Made by a program: the position numbers and the translations under genes. The notes below the pieces were generated by a model. It saw only the letters and a program-made list of their open reading frames with translations, was not told where the DNA came from and ran no database searches. From Micromonospora sp. WMMD1128 (GTDB lineage Bacteria > Actinomycetota > Actinomycetes > Mycobacteriales > Micromonosporaceae): 64,000 nt of DNA. Position 1 is the first letter of the stretch. Each line of letters begins with the position of its first letter. Of the stretch, positions 33,796-48,686 are shown one piece after another. The stretch spans positions 3,801,001 through 3,865,000 of the forward strand of contig NZ_CP114902.1 of the NCBI RefSeq assembly GCF_027497235.1. Direction: 5' to 3'.

Positions 33796-35205
33796 TCAGC
33801 CGTGGGCCTTGCCACGACCGCCGGGGCCGAGCTTCTTCCGCGGCCGGACCGAGATGTCGATCGGGCTGCCCTCGAAGCCGAACTCCTCGCGCAGCTTGCG
33901 CTCCACGAACCGCTGGTAGCCGGCGTCCAGCGGACCGGTGGTGAACAGCACGAACCGCGGCGGCGCCACCCCGGCCTGGGTGGCGAACAGGATCCGCGGG
34001 GCGCGTCCGCCGCGTACCGGGTGCGGGGTGGCCTGGACCAGCGCGGTGAGCCACTGGTTGAGCTGCGCGGTGGGGATTCGGGTCTCCCAGCTCGCGAGCG
34101 CCTTGCGCAACGCCGGAGCCAGCTTGTCGACGGCCCGGCCGGTCTGCGCGGACAGGTTCAGCCGGATCGCCCAGGGGATGCGCCGCAGCTCCCGGTCGAT
34201 CTCCTTGTCCAGGTAGTAGCGGCGGTCGGCGTCCACCAGGTCCCACTTGTTGAACGCGATGACCAGGGCCCGGCCGGCCTCCACCACCATGGTGAGGATC
34301 CGCTGGTCCTGCTCGCTGATCACCTCGCTGGAGTCCAGCAGCACCACCGCCACCTCGGCCGCCTCGATCGCCGAGGCGGTACGCAGGCTGGCGTAGTATT
34401 CGGTGCCGCTGGCCCGTCCGACCCGCTTGCGCAGGCCGGCGGTGTCCACCAGCTGCCAGGTCTCGCCGCCGATCTCGACCAGGCTGTCCACCGGGTCGAC
34501 AGTGGTGCCGGCGACCGAGTCGACCACCGCCCGGTCCTCGCCGGAGAAGCGGTTGAGCAGGCTGGACTTGCCGACGTTGGGGCGGCCGACCAGGGCCACC
34601 CGGCGCGGGCCGCGCGGGCGGTTCTCCACGATCTTCGGCGCCTCGGGAAGCGCGGCCATGATGGCGTCGAGCAGGTCGCCGGAGCCGCGGCCGTGCAGCG
34701 CCGACACCGGGAACGGCTCACCGAGACCGAGCGACCACAGTGACGTCGCCTCCATCTCGATGGTGGTGTTGTCGGCCTTGTTGGCCACCAGGATCACCGG
34801 TTTGGCGCTGCGACGCAGCATCTTCACCGCGGCCTCGTCCACGTCGGTCGAACCGACCATGGCGTCCACCACGAACAGCACCACGTCGGCGGTGACCACG
34901 GCCGTCTCGGCCTGGGCGGCGATGGCCGCGGCCCGGTCCCGGGCGTCGGGCTCCCAACCGCCGGTGTCCACCACGGTGAACGCCCGGCCGTTCCACTGCG
35001 CGTCGTAGGGCACCCGGTCCCGGGTGACGCCGGGAACGTCCTCGACGACCGCCTGGCGACGACCGATGAGGCGGTTGACGAGTGTGGACTTGCCCACGTT
35101 GGGGCGGCCGACCACGGCCACCACGGGCTGCGGACCGGTCGGCTCCTCGGCGTCGGCCTCCGGCTCGCGCAGCTCCACCCAACCACCGAAGTCGTCGTCG
35201 CTCAC
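33796..35205 (-). CDS. der: ribosome-assembly GTPase Der (EngA)
   Basis: 469 residues from GTG 35205; the frame is open to 35292, inside cmk, so a longer start is possible. Two tandem GTPase domains: first G1 [26 protein letters not shown]; second G1 [30 protein letters not shown]-terminal KH-like domain ends [16 protein letters not shown]. Der acts in the maturation of the 50S subunit. An Asp/Glu-rich N-terminal extension before the first domain is typical of actinobacteria. It lies downstream of cmk in the rluB-cmk-der order found in mycobacteria. Confidence 0.96.
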   Translation of the reverse strand: MSDDDFGGWVELREPEADAEEPTGPQPVVAVVGRPNVGKSTLVNRLIGRRQAVVEDVPGVTRDRVPYDAQWNGRAFTVVDTGGWEPDARDRAAAIAAQAETAVVTADVVLFVVDAMVGSTDVDEAAVKMLRRSAKPVILVANKADNTTIEMEATSLWSLGLGEPFPVSALHGRGSGDLLDAIMAALPEAPKIVENRPRGPRRVALVGRPNVGKSSLLNRFSGEDRAVVDSVAGTTVDPVDSLVEIGGETWQLVDTAGLRKRVGRASGTEYYASLRTASAIEAAEVAVVLLDSSEVISEQDQRILTMVVEAGRALVIAFNKWDLVDADRRYYLDKEIDRELRRIPWAIRLNLSAQTGRAVDKLAPALRKALASWETRIPTAQLNQWLTALVQATPHPVRGGRAPRILFATQAGVAPPRFVLFTTGPLDAGYQRFVERKLREEFGFEGSPIDISVRPRKKLGPGGRGKAHG

Positions 35206-35260
35206 GCCGGGCCACCCTTCGTCGGAGCCGGCAACGCCAGCGGCGCCCACGGAACCCCGC

Positions 35261-35941
35261 TCACGCGACACCCCGCTCGGTGAGAAGGTCACGCAGGCGG
35301 GCGACGACCTCGTCGATGCCCAACTCGGTGGTGTCCAGCACCACGGCGTCCGGGGTCTGCTGCAACGGGTTGACCTTGCGGGTCGAGTCGAGCCGGTCTC
35401 GCCGCGCCAGGTCGGCGGCGGTCGCCGTGACGTCGGCCGCGTCCTCGGCGCTGCGCCGCCGGGCGCGGGCCGCCTCGGAGGCGGTCAGGTAGACCTTCAG
35501 GTCGGCGTCGGGGGCCACCACGGCGCCGATGTCGCGGCCTTCCACCACGATCCGGCCCGCCTCGGCGATCAGCCGCCGCTGCCGGTCGACGAGCAGCTCA
35601 CGGATCGCGCCGACGGCGGCGACCGCGGAGACCGCGCCGGTCACCTCGGCGCCACGGATGTCGGTGGACACGTCGGTGCCGTCGACGGTCACCGCGTACC
35701 CCCGGGGGTCGGTGCCGATGCGCAGGTCGGCCTCGCCGGCGACCTTGGCCACCGACTCGGTGTCGGTCAGCTCCACCCCGGAGCGCAGGACCGCCCAGGT
35801 CAGCGCCCGGTACATGGCACCGGTGTCGAGGTAGCGGGCGTCGAGGCTCACCGCCAGCCGCCGCGACACGGTGGACTTCCCCGAACCGGACGGCCCGTCC
35901 ACCGCGACCACGCAGCGCCCGGCCGGTACGTTTTCCTCCAC
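35261..35941 (-). CDS. cmk: cytidylate kinase
   Basis: 226 residues, ATG 35941. P-loop [28 protein letters not shown] (CMP binding), [20 protein letters not shown] and [11 protein letters not shown] lid region. It phosphorylates CMP and dCMP with ATP. It is followed by der; a 175-bp gap to rluB upstream holds no evident gene. Confidence 0.96.
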   Translation of the reverse strand: MEENVPAGRCVVAVDGPSGSGKSTVSRRLAVSLDARYLDTGAMYRALTWAVLRSGVELTDTESVAKVAGEADLRIGTDPRGYAVTVDGTDVSTDIRGAEVTGAVSAVAAVGAIRELLVDRQRRLIAEAGRIVVEGRDIGAVVAPDADLKVYLTASEAARARRRSAEDAADVTATAADLARRDRLDSTRKVNPLQQTPDAVVLDTTELGIDEVVARLRDLLTERGVA

Positions 35942-36116
35942 CGTTGTCCTCCTCAGCCCGTACCTCGCGGGTCGCCGGTGTGTCCGGCGCCGTTGAGCGG
36001 ATGTGTGTCGTCGTCAATCATGCCCGCGCCGCGCGGGCGTACCGCCGGGGGCGCGTGCGCGCCGGCCCGCGGACCGCGTCGAAGCCTACCGGGAGCCGTT
36101 CCCCGATCGTCTCCGG

Positions 36117-36893
36117 TCAGTCACCCACGGCCTTGAACAGGGCGGCGACCTCCGCGTTGGTCAGCCGCCGGGTGCGCCCGGCGCGCAGGTCGCCCAGCCG
36201 GATCGGACCGATCGAGGTACGCACCAGACGGCTCACCGGGTGCCCCACCTCGTCGAACATCCGCCGGACGATGTGCTTGCGCCCTTCGTGCAGGGTGACC
36301 TCCACCTGGGCGGTCTTACCGAGTGTGTCCACCACCTTGAACGCCTCGGCCCGGACCGGCCCGTCCTCCAGCTCGACGCCGGCGGCCAGGCGCTTGCCGA
36401 GGTTGCGCGGGATCGGCCCGGAGACCTCGCACAGGTAGGTCTTCGGCACCCCGAAGGAGGGGTGCATGAGCCGGTGCGCGAGCGTCCCGTCGTTGGTGAG
36501 CAGCAGCAGGCCCTCGCTGTCCGCGTCGAGCCGCCCGACGTGGTAGACGCGCTGCTCGACCCGGTTGCCGAGGAAGTCGGACAGCGCGGCGCGTCCCTTT
36601 TCGTCCGCCATGGTGGAGACCACCCCGCGTGGCTTGTTCATGGCCAGGTAGACCAGCCGGGTGTCGACCTGGAGCCGCTCCCCGTCGACGTGGATGACGT
36701 CCTGGGCGGGGTCGGCCCGGTCGCCGAGCTGCGCGACCCGGCCGTTGACCGTGACCCGCCGCCGGAAGATCAGGTCCTCACAGGCGCGCCGCGAGCCCAC
36801 TCCCGCGGCGGCGAGGACCTTCTGGAGGCGCTCGGCGCCCTCGTACACGGGGGCGTCGGTCTTCGGGGCACGGTCATCGCGTGGCATCGGCAA
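36117..36893 (-). CDS. rluB: 23S rRNA pseudouridine synthase (RsuA/RluB family)
   Basis: 258 residues from ATG 36893. S4 RNA-binding domain (RLQKVLAAAGVGSRRACEDL, IFRRRVTVNG) and RsuA-type catalytic domain with Asp in HVGRLDADSEGLLLLTNDG, plus HEGRKHIVRRMFDEVGHPVS. It isomerises a uridine in 23S rRNA helix 89-90 in characterised homologues. The start overlaps the 3' end of scpB by 20 bp, suggesting translational coupling. Confidence 0.93.
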   Translation of the reverse strand: MPMPRDDRAPKTDAPVYEGAERLQKVLAAAGVGSRRACEDLIFRRRVTVNGRVAQLGDRADPAQDVIHVDGERLQVDTRLVYLAMNKPRGVVSTMADEKGRAALSDFLGNRVEQRVYHVGRLDADSEGLLLLTNDGTLAHRLMHPSFGVPKTYLCEVSGPIPRNLGKRLAAGVELEDGPVRAEAFKVVDTLGKTAQVEVTLHEGRKHIVRRMFDEVGHPVSRLVRTSIGPIRLGDLRAGRTRRLTNAEVAALFKAVGD

Positions 36894-37854
36894 GCTCTTC
36901 TACGTCGTCGGGAAGGAACGGGGCCAGGGGCGGCAGGTCGTCCACCGAGTTGAGCCCCAGCTTCTCCAGGAACATGATGGTGGTCCGGTAGAGGAAGGCG
37001 CCGCTGTCCGCCTCGGTGCCGCACTCCTCGACCAGGCCGCGACCCACCAGGGTACGGAGCACCCCGTCGCAGTTGACACCCCGGATGGCCGAGATGCGCG
37101 AACGGGTCACCGGCTGCCGGTAGGCGACCACGGCGAGGGTCTCCAGCGCGGCCTGGGTCAGCCGGACCGACTGCCCGTCGAGCACGAACCGCTCGACGTA
37201 GGTGGCGTATTCCGGCCGGGTGTAGAGACGCCAGCCACCCGCGGCCCGGCGCAGCTCGAAGCCGTGCCCGGCGGCGGTGTAGCCGGCGGCGATGTCGTCG
37301 AGCATCGCGCCCACCCGTTCCGGGGCCTGCTCCAGCACCTCCGCCAGGACCAGTTCGCTGACCGGCTGGTCCACCACCAGCAGGATCGCTTCCAGGGCTC
37401 CGCGCAGCTCCGCGTCGTCCAACACCGGCGCGGGCGCGGGTTCCGGCGCCGCCCGCCGCCGACCCCGCTTCGGAGGTACGCCGGGAGCGCCCCCCGCCTC
37501 ACCGCCCGCCCCGTCAACGCCCGCCCCACCGCCGCTCGGCGCACCGCCGCCCTCGTCGTCGCCGACCGACGTCTCCCCCGAGATCTTGGTACGGTCCGTC
37601 CCCTGGAGGGGCGGAACCGTACCAGGATCTCCACTCGCCTCGTCCACAGACGCGATCTTGGAAGGAAACGGCCCCGCTGGGGGCCCATGGCTTCCAAGAT
37701 CTGCCGCGGGGTGGAGATCCTGGGGCTCGGGACGGTCGGATTGTGGCGGGTCCTCGTCGGCGGGGGCGGGGGTTGCCGGGGTGGGGCGTTCCCACGGGGG
37801 GATCCAGGCGGCGGCCTGGTCCGCCAGCGAGTCGCGGCGTTCCTCGTCGCTCAT
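36874..37854 (-). CDS. scpB: segregation and condensation protein B
   Basis: 326 residues from ATG 37854, four bases after the scpA stop (caggag upstream). The conserved ScpB part is residues about 140-326: LRGALEAILLVVDQPVSELV, YATYVERFVLDGQSVRLTQA, ALETLAVVAYRQPVTRSRIS, AIRGVNCDGVLRTLVGRGLV. It forms the winged-helix partner of ScpA in the SMC-ScpAB complex. The first 140 residues are low-complexity, Pro/Gly/Ala-rich and contain a nested set of DNA palindromes (37585-37723), an unusual insertion. Confidence 0.93.
   Translation of the reverse strand: MSDEERRDSLADQAAAWIPPWERPTPATPAPADEDPPQSDRPEPQDLHPAADLGSHGPPAGPFPSKIASVDEASGDPGTVPPLQGTDRTKISGETSVGDDEGGGAPSGGGAGVDGAGGEAGGAPGVPPKRGRRRAAPEPAPAPVLDDAELRGALEAILLVVDQPVSELVLAEVLEQAPERVGAMLDDIAAGYTAAGHGFELRRAAGGWRLYTRPEYATYVERFVLDGQSVRLTQAALETLAVVAYRQPVTRSRISAIRGVNCDGVLRTLVGRGLVEECGTEADSGAFLYRTTIMFLEKLGLNSVDDLPPLAPFLPDDVEELADATR
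37585..37723. repeat. nested palindromes inside scpB
   Basis: Three inverted repeats in 140 bp: ggtacggt...accgtacc (37588-37623) around cccctggagggg; ccaggatctccac / gtggagatcctgg (37622-37634 and 37711-37723); and, nested in it, gatcttggaag / cttccaagatc (37654-37664 and 37691-37701). The repeats share a GATCT core with TTGG/CCAA or CCAC/GTGG arms, which looks like a family of small mobile palindromes inserted into the dispensable N-terminal part of scpB. Confidence 0.7.
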
Positions 37855-37858
37855 CAGA

Positions 37859-38842
37859 TCACTCCTGCGTCGGTGCGGTCGTGTCCGCCGCTTCGCGGCG
37901 TGAGTCAGCGTCCGCGTCAACGGCGCCTGCGGGCGTGGTGGTCGGGTCCGGGGTGCCGGCGTACTCGTCGACGGTCAGCTCGGCGTCGCCGTCGGCCGGG
38001 CCGGTCCAGCGGACCGTCAGCTCCTCCAACGCTTGTTCCTGCACGAACGCGACGAGCCCCTGCCGGTACAGCTCCAGCAGCGCCAGGAACCGGGCCACCA
38101 CCTCGAGCGTCATCTCGCAGTCGACGCAGAGCTGCGAGAAGGTGGCGACCCCGGCGCGACGCAGCCGGTCGGCGATGACGCCGGCGTGCTCCCGGACGCT
38201 GACCCGGACCATGTGCACGTGCGCGATGGACACCTCGGGCACCGGTTTCGGACTCATCGCCTTCAACGCGAGCTTGAGCAGCCGCTGCGGGCCGATGCCG
38301 AGCACCAGGTCGGGCAGCGCCTCGGCGTACCGGGGTTCGAGGGTGACCGCGCGCGGGTAACGCCGGCCGCCGACCGCCTCGAGTTCGGCGATGTGCGCCG
38401 CCGCCTCCTTGTACGCCTTGTACTGCAGCAGCCGGGCGAAGAGCAGGTCCCGCGCCTCCAGCAGCGCCAGGTCCGCCTCGTCCTCGACGTCGGCCGAGGG
38501 CAGCAGCCGGGCCGCCTTGAGGTCGAGCAGGGTGGCGGCGACCAGCAGGAACTCGCTTGTCTCGTCCAGGTCCCACTGGTCGCCCATGGCCCGCAGGTAG
38601 GCGATGAACTCGTCGGTGACCCGGTGCAGGGCGACCTCGGTGACGTCCAGCTTGTGCTTGCTGATCAGCTGGAGCAGCAGGTCGAAGGGGCCGGTGAAGT
38701 TGTCCAGCCGGACGGTGAAACCGCTTGTCTCCTCCACCGGAGCCGGGTCGACCGTGAGCACCTCGGCAGCGGCCGGCTCGGCAGCGGCCGGCCCAACGGC
38801 GACGGGGTCGCCGTGCGGCGGGTCGAGGGGCGGTGCGGTCAC
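37859..38842 (-). CDS. scpA: segregation and condensation protein A
   Basis: 327 residues from GTG 38842 (the frame is open upstream into parA, but that region is antisense-like). The kleisin N-terminal domain starts GFTVRLDNFTGPFDLLLQLI followed by SKHKLDVTEVALHRVTDEFI; SEFLLVAATLLDLKAARLLP is the linker helix; the C-terminal winged helix is ATFSQLCVDCEMTLEVVARF LALLELYRQGLV. It bridges SMC heads with ScpB. A 41-bp gap separates it from parA. Confidence 0.93.
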   Translation of the reverse strand: MTAPPLDPPHGDPVAVGPAAAEPAAAEVLTVDPAPVEETSGFTVRLDNFTGPFDLLLQLISKHKLDVTEVALHRVTDEFIAYLRAMGDQWDLDETSEFLLVAATLLDLKAARLLPSADVEDEADLALLEARDLLFARLLQYKAYKEAAAHIAELEAVGGRRYPRAVTLEPRYAEALPDLVLGIGPQRLLKLALKAMSPKPVPEVSIAHVHMVRVSVREHAGVIADRLRRAGVATFSQLCVDCEMTLEVVARFLALLELYRQGLVAFVQEQALEELTVRWTGPADGDAELTVDEYAGTPDPTTTPAGAVDADADSRREAADTTAPTQE

Positions 38843-38883
38843 CGGGAAACCGTAGTCGACGCGGCGGGCGGCTGGCGTGGGCC

Positions 38884-39807
38884 CTACCGGTCCGACTGGG
38901 CGGCGATCACCTCTCGGGCGAGCTGCCGGTAGTTGCGCGCGCCGGAGGACGCCGGGTCGAGCGTGGTGATGGGCGCGCCGGCGACGGTCGACTCGGGGAA
39001 CTTCACGGTCTTGGTGATGACGGTCTGGTAGACCTTGTCGCCGAACGCCTCGACCACGCGCTGGAGCACCTGACGGCAGTGGGTGGTGCGGCTGTCGTAC
39101 ATGGTGGCGAGGATGCCTTCGAGCTCCAGGTCGAAGTTGAGCCGCTCGCGCACCTTGTCGATGGTGTCCAGCAGCAGCGCCACGCCGCGCAGGCTGAAGA
39201 ACTCGCACTCCAGCGGGATGAGCACGCCGTGGGCGACGGTCAGCGCGTTGATCGCCAGCAGGCCGAGCGAGGGCTGGCAGTCGATCAGGATGAAGTCGTA
39301 TTCCTTGCGGATGGTGCGCAACACCCGGGCCAGGGCCATCTCCCGGGCGACCTCGTTGACGAGCTGGATCTCGGCGGCGGAGAGGTCGATGTTGGCCGGC
39401 AGCAGGTGCAGCCCGGCCACGTCGGTCTTGATCAGGACGTCCTCGGCGGTGACGTCGTCCTGCATGAGCAGGTTGTAGACCGACAGGTCGAGGTTGTGCG
39501 GGTTGACGCCCAGGCCGACGGAGAGGGCGCCCTGCGGGTCGAAGTCGACGAGGAGCACCTTGCGGCCGTATTCGGCGAGCGCGGCGCCCAGGTTGATGGT
39601 GGTCGTGGTCTTGCCGACGCCACCCTTCTGGTTGGCCATCGCGATGATCCGCGCCGGGCCGTGCCGGTCGGTCGGCATCGGCTCGGGGATCGGCTTGCGC
39701 ATCGTGTACGCGGCCGGGTCGGCGGGGCCGAGGTCGGCGCCGAGCGTCGCCTGCTGTTCACGGAGCTCCGACGTCCAGGTCTCGGCACGGTCACCGTTTC
39801 CTGCCAT
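38884..39807 (-). CDS. parA: ParA/Soj-family ATPase
   Basis: 307 residues from ATG 39807 (MAGNGDRAETWTSELREQQA). Deviant Walker A ANQKGGVGKTTTTINLGAAL, DFDPQGALSVGLGV, Walker B FILIDCQPSLGLLAINAL. This is the copy linked to scpAB and xerD in actinobacteria (Rv1708-like), distinct from the oriC-linked parAB pair, and no parB follows. Role likely in chromosome organisation together with SMC-ScpAB. Confidence 0.92.
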   Translation of the reverse strand: MAGNGDRAETWTSELREQQATLGADLGPADPAAYTMRKPIPEPMPTDRHGPARIIAMANQKGGVGKTTTTINLGAALAEYGRKVLLVDFDPQGALSVGLGVNPHNLDLSVYNLLMQDDVTAEDVLIKTDVAGLHLLPANIDLSAAEIQLVNEVAREMALARVLRTIRKEYDFILIDCQPSLGLLAINALTVAHGVLIPLECEFFSLRGVALLLDTIDKVRERLNFDLELEGILATMYDSRTTHCRQVLQRVVEAFGDKVYQTVITKTVKFPESTVAGAPITTLDPASSGARNYRQLAREVIAAQSDR

Positions 39808-40020
39808 GTCCTCGTTGCCCCCTCCCGACGACCACCCGGCGTCGGAGCCGTCCGACGTCCCTCGCGGCGCCGCTGCGCACCTCCGGTCCGTCGCACCTGG
39901 AGGCCCGCGCCGATGCCGACTGTACGCCACCGGCCAGCAGCAGGTTCGGTAGCGGGTCGGCGTGTCGGCGGCCCGTCGGTGGCTCGGTCCGCGACCGGCC
40001 GGGTCGGCGACCCCGACCAC

Positions 40021-40140
40021 TCACCCGAGCCACCTTTCGTTCGCGACTGCGGGGCTCGCAACCCCGGCTCACTCCTCGCGCTCACCGAGCCACCTTTCGT
40101 TCGCGACTGCGGGGCCCGCAACCCCGGCTCACTCCTCGCG
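40021..40140. repeat. 60-bp tandem duplication downstream of xerD
   Basis: Two adjacent 60-bp units (40021-40080, 40081-40140) differing at about three positions, each with a gcgggg-ctcgca-accccg-type hairpin and cctttcgttcgcgactgcgg. They fill the 3' side of the 334-bp gap between xerD (minus) and the parA start. They may act as a terminator; the unit looks like a dispersed repeat of the genome. Confidence 0.75.
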
Positions 40141-40141
40141 C

Positions 40142-41131
40142 TCACCCCAGAGCGCGCGGGTGGGCGGTGGCGTACACCTCGCGCAGCCGTTCCACCGTGA
40201 CCAACGTGTAGACCTGGGTGGTGGTCACCGACGCGTGGCCGAGCAGTTCCTGCACGACGCGCACGTCCGCGCCACCGTCGAGCAGGTGGGTGGCGTAGGA
40301 GTGGCGCAGGGTGTGCGGAGAGACCGCGTCGGGCCCGTCGACCGGCAGGCCGGCGCGGGCGGCGGCGGCGCGCAGCACGCCCCAGGCGCCCTGCCGGGTG
40401 AGCGGCCCGCCGCGGGCGTTGACGAACAGCGCCGGGGTGCCCCGGCCGGCGGCGACGAGCGCCGGGCGGCCCCGGACCAGCCAGGCGCGCGTCGCGTCGG
40501 CGGCGTACCCGCCGACCGGGACGAGGCGGGCCTTGCCGCCCTTGCCGCGCAGCAGCACGACGCCGGCGTCCAGGTCGACGTCGTCGACGGCCGCGCCGAC
40601 CGCCTCGGAGATGCGCGCGCCGGTGCCGTACAGGAACTCCAGCAGCGCCCGGTCGCGCAGCGCGCGGGGCGCCGCGTCGCCGGTGGCCCCGGCCGGTCCG
40701 GCGGTTTCCAGCAGCCGCCGGACGTCGTCGACGGGCAGCGCCCGGGGCAGCCGCCGCGGTGGCGTGGGCGGGCGCACGTCGCGGCCGGGGTCGGCGCCGG
40801 TCAGTCCCTCGCGCAGCGCGAAGCGGTGCAGGCCGCGTACCGCGCTGGCGGCCCTCGCGGTGGAGGAGACGGCGAGTGGCGGGTGGTCGTCGTCGCCGGC
40901 GCGCAGCCGGGCCAGGTGGGCCTCGACCTCGCGGGTGCCGGCGGCGGCCAGGTCGGTCACCCCGGCGGCGGCCAGGGTGGTCAGGTAGCGGTCCAGGTCC
41001 CGGCGGTACGACGCGAGCGTGTTCCCGGACAGTCCACGCTCGACGGTGAGGTGGTCCAGGTAGCCGCGGACCGCGCGACGCAGGGCCGGCGCGGCTTGCG
41101 CGCCGGCCCGGTCCGTCGCGGGTCCGGTCAG
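40142..41131 (-). CDS. xerD: XerD-type tyrosine recombinase, apparent CTG start
   Basis: The first in-frame ATG/GTG/TTG (GTG 40960) would delete half of the N-terminal domain. Upstream in the same frame lies clear XerD sequence: [41 protein letters not shown] stop codon bounds the frame about 8 codons before CTG 41131 (reading TGPATDRAG), which has gagg at 7 bp. The 329-residue product has catalytic residues in [37 protein letters not shown]. It resolves chromosome dimers at dif with XerC. It begins 13 bp after ald. Confidence 0.9.
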   Translation of the reverse strand: MTGPATDRAGAQAAPALRRAVRGYLDHLTVERGLSGNTLASYRRDLDRYLTTLAAAGVTDLAAAGTREVEAHLARLRAGDDDHPPLAVSSTARAASAVRGLHRFALREGLTGADPGRDVRPPTPPRRLPRALPVDDVRRLLETAGPAGATGDAAPRALRDRALLEFLYGTGARISEAVGAAVDDVDLDAGVVLLRGKGGKARLVPVGGYAADATRAWLVRGRPALVAAGRGTPALFVNARGGPLTRQGAWGVLRAAAARAGLPVDGPDAVSPHTLRHSYATHLLDGGADVRVVQELLGHASVTTTQVYTLVTVERLREVYATAHPRALG

Positions 41132-41144
41132 CTCGGCACCTCGC

Positions 41145-42260
41145 TCAGCTCAGCACCTCGGCCAGCGGCAGCACGTCCATGCCGTGCGCCTCGGCGACCG
41201 GGCCGTAGACCACCCGGCCGTCGTGGGTGTTCAAGCCCAGCGCGAGCGCCGGGTCGGCGCGCAGCGCGGCCCGCCAGCCCTGGTTGGCCAGTTCGAGGGC
41301 GTACGGCAGGGTGACGTTCGTGAGCGCGTAGGTGCTGGTGTTCGGCACCGCGCCGGGCATGTTCGCCACGCAGTAGAAGATCGAGTCGTGCACCTTGTAG
41401 ACCGGTTCGTCGTGCGTGGTGGGGCGCGAGTCCTCGAAGCAGCCGCCCTGGTCGATGGCGATGTCGACGAGCACGCTGCCCGGCTTCATCCGGGACACCA
41501 GCTCGTTGGAGATCAGCTTCGGGGCCTTCGCGCCGGGCACCAGCACCGCGCCGATGACCAGGTCCGCGTCGAGCACGGCCCGTTCGATCTCGTACGCGTT
41601 GGAGGCGACGGTCTGGAGGTGGCCGCGGTAGATCGCGTCGGCGGAGCGCAGCCGGGCCACGTTCTTGTCCAGCAGCAGCACCTCGGACTGCAGGCCCAGG
41701 GCGATGGCGGCGGCGTTCAGGCCGGACACGCCGGCGCCGATCACCACGGTCTTGGCCGCGTACACGCCGGAGACGCCGCCGGGCAGCACACCCCGGCCGC
41801 CGCCGGTGCGCATCATGTGGAACGCGCCGACCTGCGGGGCGAGCCGGCCGGCCACCTCGGACATCGGGGCGAGCAGCGGCAGCGACCGGTCGGGCAGCTC
41901 GACCGTCTCGTACGCGATGCCGGTGACCTTCCTGTCGACGAGCGCGTCGGTGCACTCGCGGGAGGCGGCGAGGTGCAGGTAGGTGAAGAGCACCTGCCCC
42001 GCGCGCATCCGGTGGTGCTCCTCGGCGATCGGCTCCTTGACCTTGAGGACCAGCTCGGCGGTGTCCCAGACCTCGTCGGCGGTGGCCAGGATCTTCGCGC
42101 CGGCGGCGGCGAACTCGTCGTCGGTGATGCTGGAGCCGACCCCGGCGCCCGCCTCGACACAGACCTCGTGGCCGTGGCGGGTGAACTCGTGGACGCCCGC
42201 CGGTGTGATCGCCACCCGGTACTCGTGGTTCTTGACCTCGCGGGGGATTCCGACCTTCAC
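41145..42260 (-). CDS. ald: alanine dehydrogenase
   Basis: 371 residues from ATG 42260, full length for the family. [20 protein letters not shown] (Arg15), KVKEP (Lys near 75), FTYLHLA (His near 96), Rossmann glycine loop [20 protein letters not shown] and [12 protein letters not shown] (Asp near 270). NAD-dependent reductive amination of pyruvate and its reverse. A 290-bp gap upstream contains its promoter and that of the divergent TM2 gene; no clear box is visible. Confidence 0.97.
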   Translation of the reverse strand: MKVGIPREVKNHEYRVAITPAGVHEFTRHGHEVCVEAGAGVGSSITDDEFAAAGAKILATADEVWDTAELVLKVKEPIAEEHHRMRAGQVLFTYLHLAASRECTDALVDRKVTGIAYETVELPDRSLPLLAPMSEVAGRLAPQVGAFHMMRTGGGRGVLPGGVSGVYAAKTVVIGAGVSGLNAAAIALGLQSEVLLLDKNVARLRSADAIYRGHLQTVASNAYEIERAVLDADLVIGAVLVPGAKAPKLISNELVSRMKPGSVLVDIAIDQGGCFEDSRPTTHDEPVYKVHDSIFYCVANMPGAVPNTSTYALTNVTLPYALELANQGWRAALRADPALALGLNTHDGRVVYGPVAEAHGMDVLPLAEVLS

Positions 42261-42550
42261 GATGCAGACACCTTCCTCGGGGGCGGCTCACCCCGGCAGC
42301 GCGGCGCCCCGACGGCTCCGTTGCCGACGCGGTCCACCGGTCCCGCCGGCGGCAGTCTAGGCGCGCGGGCCGCCCGGGAACGCCGACACTGTGACATCCG
42401 GTGCCCGGTGGTGCTGACGGTGTGTCAGGCATGGACCGGGCTGGGCGGTGGAGCGGCCCTCAGCCGACAGGACAGACTTCGGTGGACATCTTCCCACCGG
42501 GTGGGCGGCGAGGCGGACAGGACGACAGTGGATCACTATGGTGTCCGCTC

Positions 42551-42811
42551 ATGACCACTCCTTACCAGCAGTACCCGCAGTACCCGCAGGGCGTCTCGGA
42601 CAAGAGCAAGGTTGTCGCGGGCATCCTCCAGATCCTGCTCGGCGGCTTCGGTATCGGCCGGTTCTACATGGGCGACACCAAGACCGGCGTGATCCAGCTC
42701 GTCGTCACGCTCGTGACCTGTGGCTTCGGCGCGATCTGGGGCCTCGTCGACGGCATCCTGATCCTGGTCAACGGCGGCGTCGACGGACAGGGCCGCCCGC
42801 TGCGCGACTGA
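42551..42811 (+). CDS. TM2-domain membrane protein
   Basis: 86 residues from ATG 42551. A Tyr/Gln/Pro-rich N-terminus (TTPYQQYPQYPQGVSDKSK) precedes two transmembrane helices joined by a short turn: VVAGILQILLGGFGIGRFYM, GDTKTGVIQLVVTLVTCGFG, AIWGLVDGILILV. This is the TM2 signature (GRFY and the G-x-x-W-x-x-D motif). It is the only plus-strand gene in this part of the core block. Function unknown. Confidence 0.9.
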   Translation: MTTPYQQYPQYPQGVSDKSKVVAGILQILLGGFGIGRFYMGDTKTGVIQLVVTLVTCGFGAIWGLVDGILILVNGGVDGQGRPLRD

Positions 42812-42827
42812 GCGGCGGGCACGGAGA

Positions 42828-42857
42828 GGGGCCGCGCGGCACACGCCGCGCGGCCCC
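42828..42857. terminator. bidirectional terminator between TM2 gene and NUDIX gene
   Basis: Perfect 12-bp stem ggggccgcgcgg / ccgcgcggcccc with a 6-nt loop, between convergent stops at 42811 and 42876. Confidence 0.8.
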
Positions 42858-42875
42858 TTCGTCGTCGGTTCCCGA

Positions 42876-47552
<4,677 letters not shown>

Positions 47553-47553
<1 letters not shown>

Positions 47554-48686
47554 CAGCGGTTCCCCGCTGAGTGCTGCGGCGTCAGCTCGGCGTACAGGTC
47601 GGCGAGGGCGGCCACGGTGTCCGCCTCGGTGGGCCAGCTCGCGGCCCGCTCCGCGCCCCGGCGGCCCAGCTCGGCGCGGCGGGCGTCGTCGTCGAGCAGC
47701 CCGCGCACCGCCGCGTCCACGGCGTCCACGTCGCCCGCCGGGACCAGCACCGCGGCGTCGCCGACCAGCTCCGGCAGGCCGCCGACCGCGGTCGCGACCA
47801 GGGGTACGCCGGCGCGCAGCGCCTCCTGCGCGAAGAGCTGGCGGGCCTCCCAGTCGCTGGTGACCACCGCCAGGTCCGCGCCGGCCAGCAGGTCCGCCAC
47901 GTCGGTACGGTGCCCGAGCAGGGTCACCGGCGCGCGGGCGGCCGAGATCCGCGCGGCGAGCGGCAGGTAGGCGGGCCCGCTGCCGGCGATCACCACCACC
48001 GGCGCGGGTGTCCGGGTACGCCAGCGGGCGGCGGCGTCGATCAGCACGTCGTACCGCTTCTGCGGGTGCAGCCGGCCCACCGACAGGATCAGCGGGCGGT
48101 CGCCGGTGACGTCGAACTCGGCCCGCACCGCGGCGCGTCGGCGACGCGGCGCGGGCAGCGTCGGCGCGGCGACCGGCGCCGGCCGGGCGTCGGCGGCACC
48201 AAGCGCGGCGGCCCGCTCGACCAGGTCGGCGGAGGCGCCCAGGGCGACCCGGGCGGACCGGGCGACGACGCGTTCGACGAGCCGGGACAGCGTGCCGCGC
48301 AGCCCGCCGGCGAGGACGGCGTTGTGCCAGGTGACCACCAGCGGGACGGTCGGGCGGGCGAGCGCGGCGACCAGGCCGGCGCGCAGCCCGTGCGCGTGCA
48401 CCACGTCGACGGGTGTCTCCGCCAGCGCCCGGCGCAGCGCGGTGACCGCGCGGGCGTCGGCGGGGGTGGGGTTGGCGGGGATCTCCACCGGCGTGAACCG
48501 GGCGCCGGCCCCGGTGAAGTCGAACTGGTCCTGGACCGCGGTCGGACCGCACACCAGCACGGACCCACCGGCCTCGGTGAGCCCGCGGGCGACGGAGCGG
48601 ACGTGCTGACCCACTCCGCCGGTGCTGGAGGCGAGCACCAGGGCGACCGAACCGGGCCAGCGCGGTGCCGGCGAGGCGTCCGTCAT
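47553..48686 (-). CDS. GT4-family glycosyltransferase
   Basis: 377 residues from ATG 48686, overlapping the murJ-like stop (ATGA). GT-B fold: VALVLASSTGGVGQHVRSVA, VVHAHGLRAGLVAALARPTV, ILSVGRLHPQKRYDVLIDAA, and the donor-binding region WEARQLFAQEALRAGVPLVA TAVGGLPELV (E-x7-E type). Donor and acceptor unknown; the neighbourhood suggests an envelope polysaccharide or glycolipid. Confidence 0.88.
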
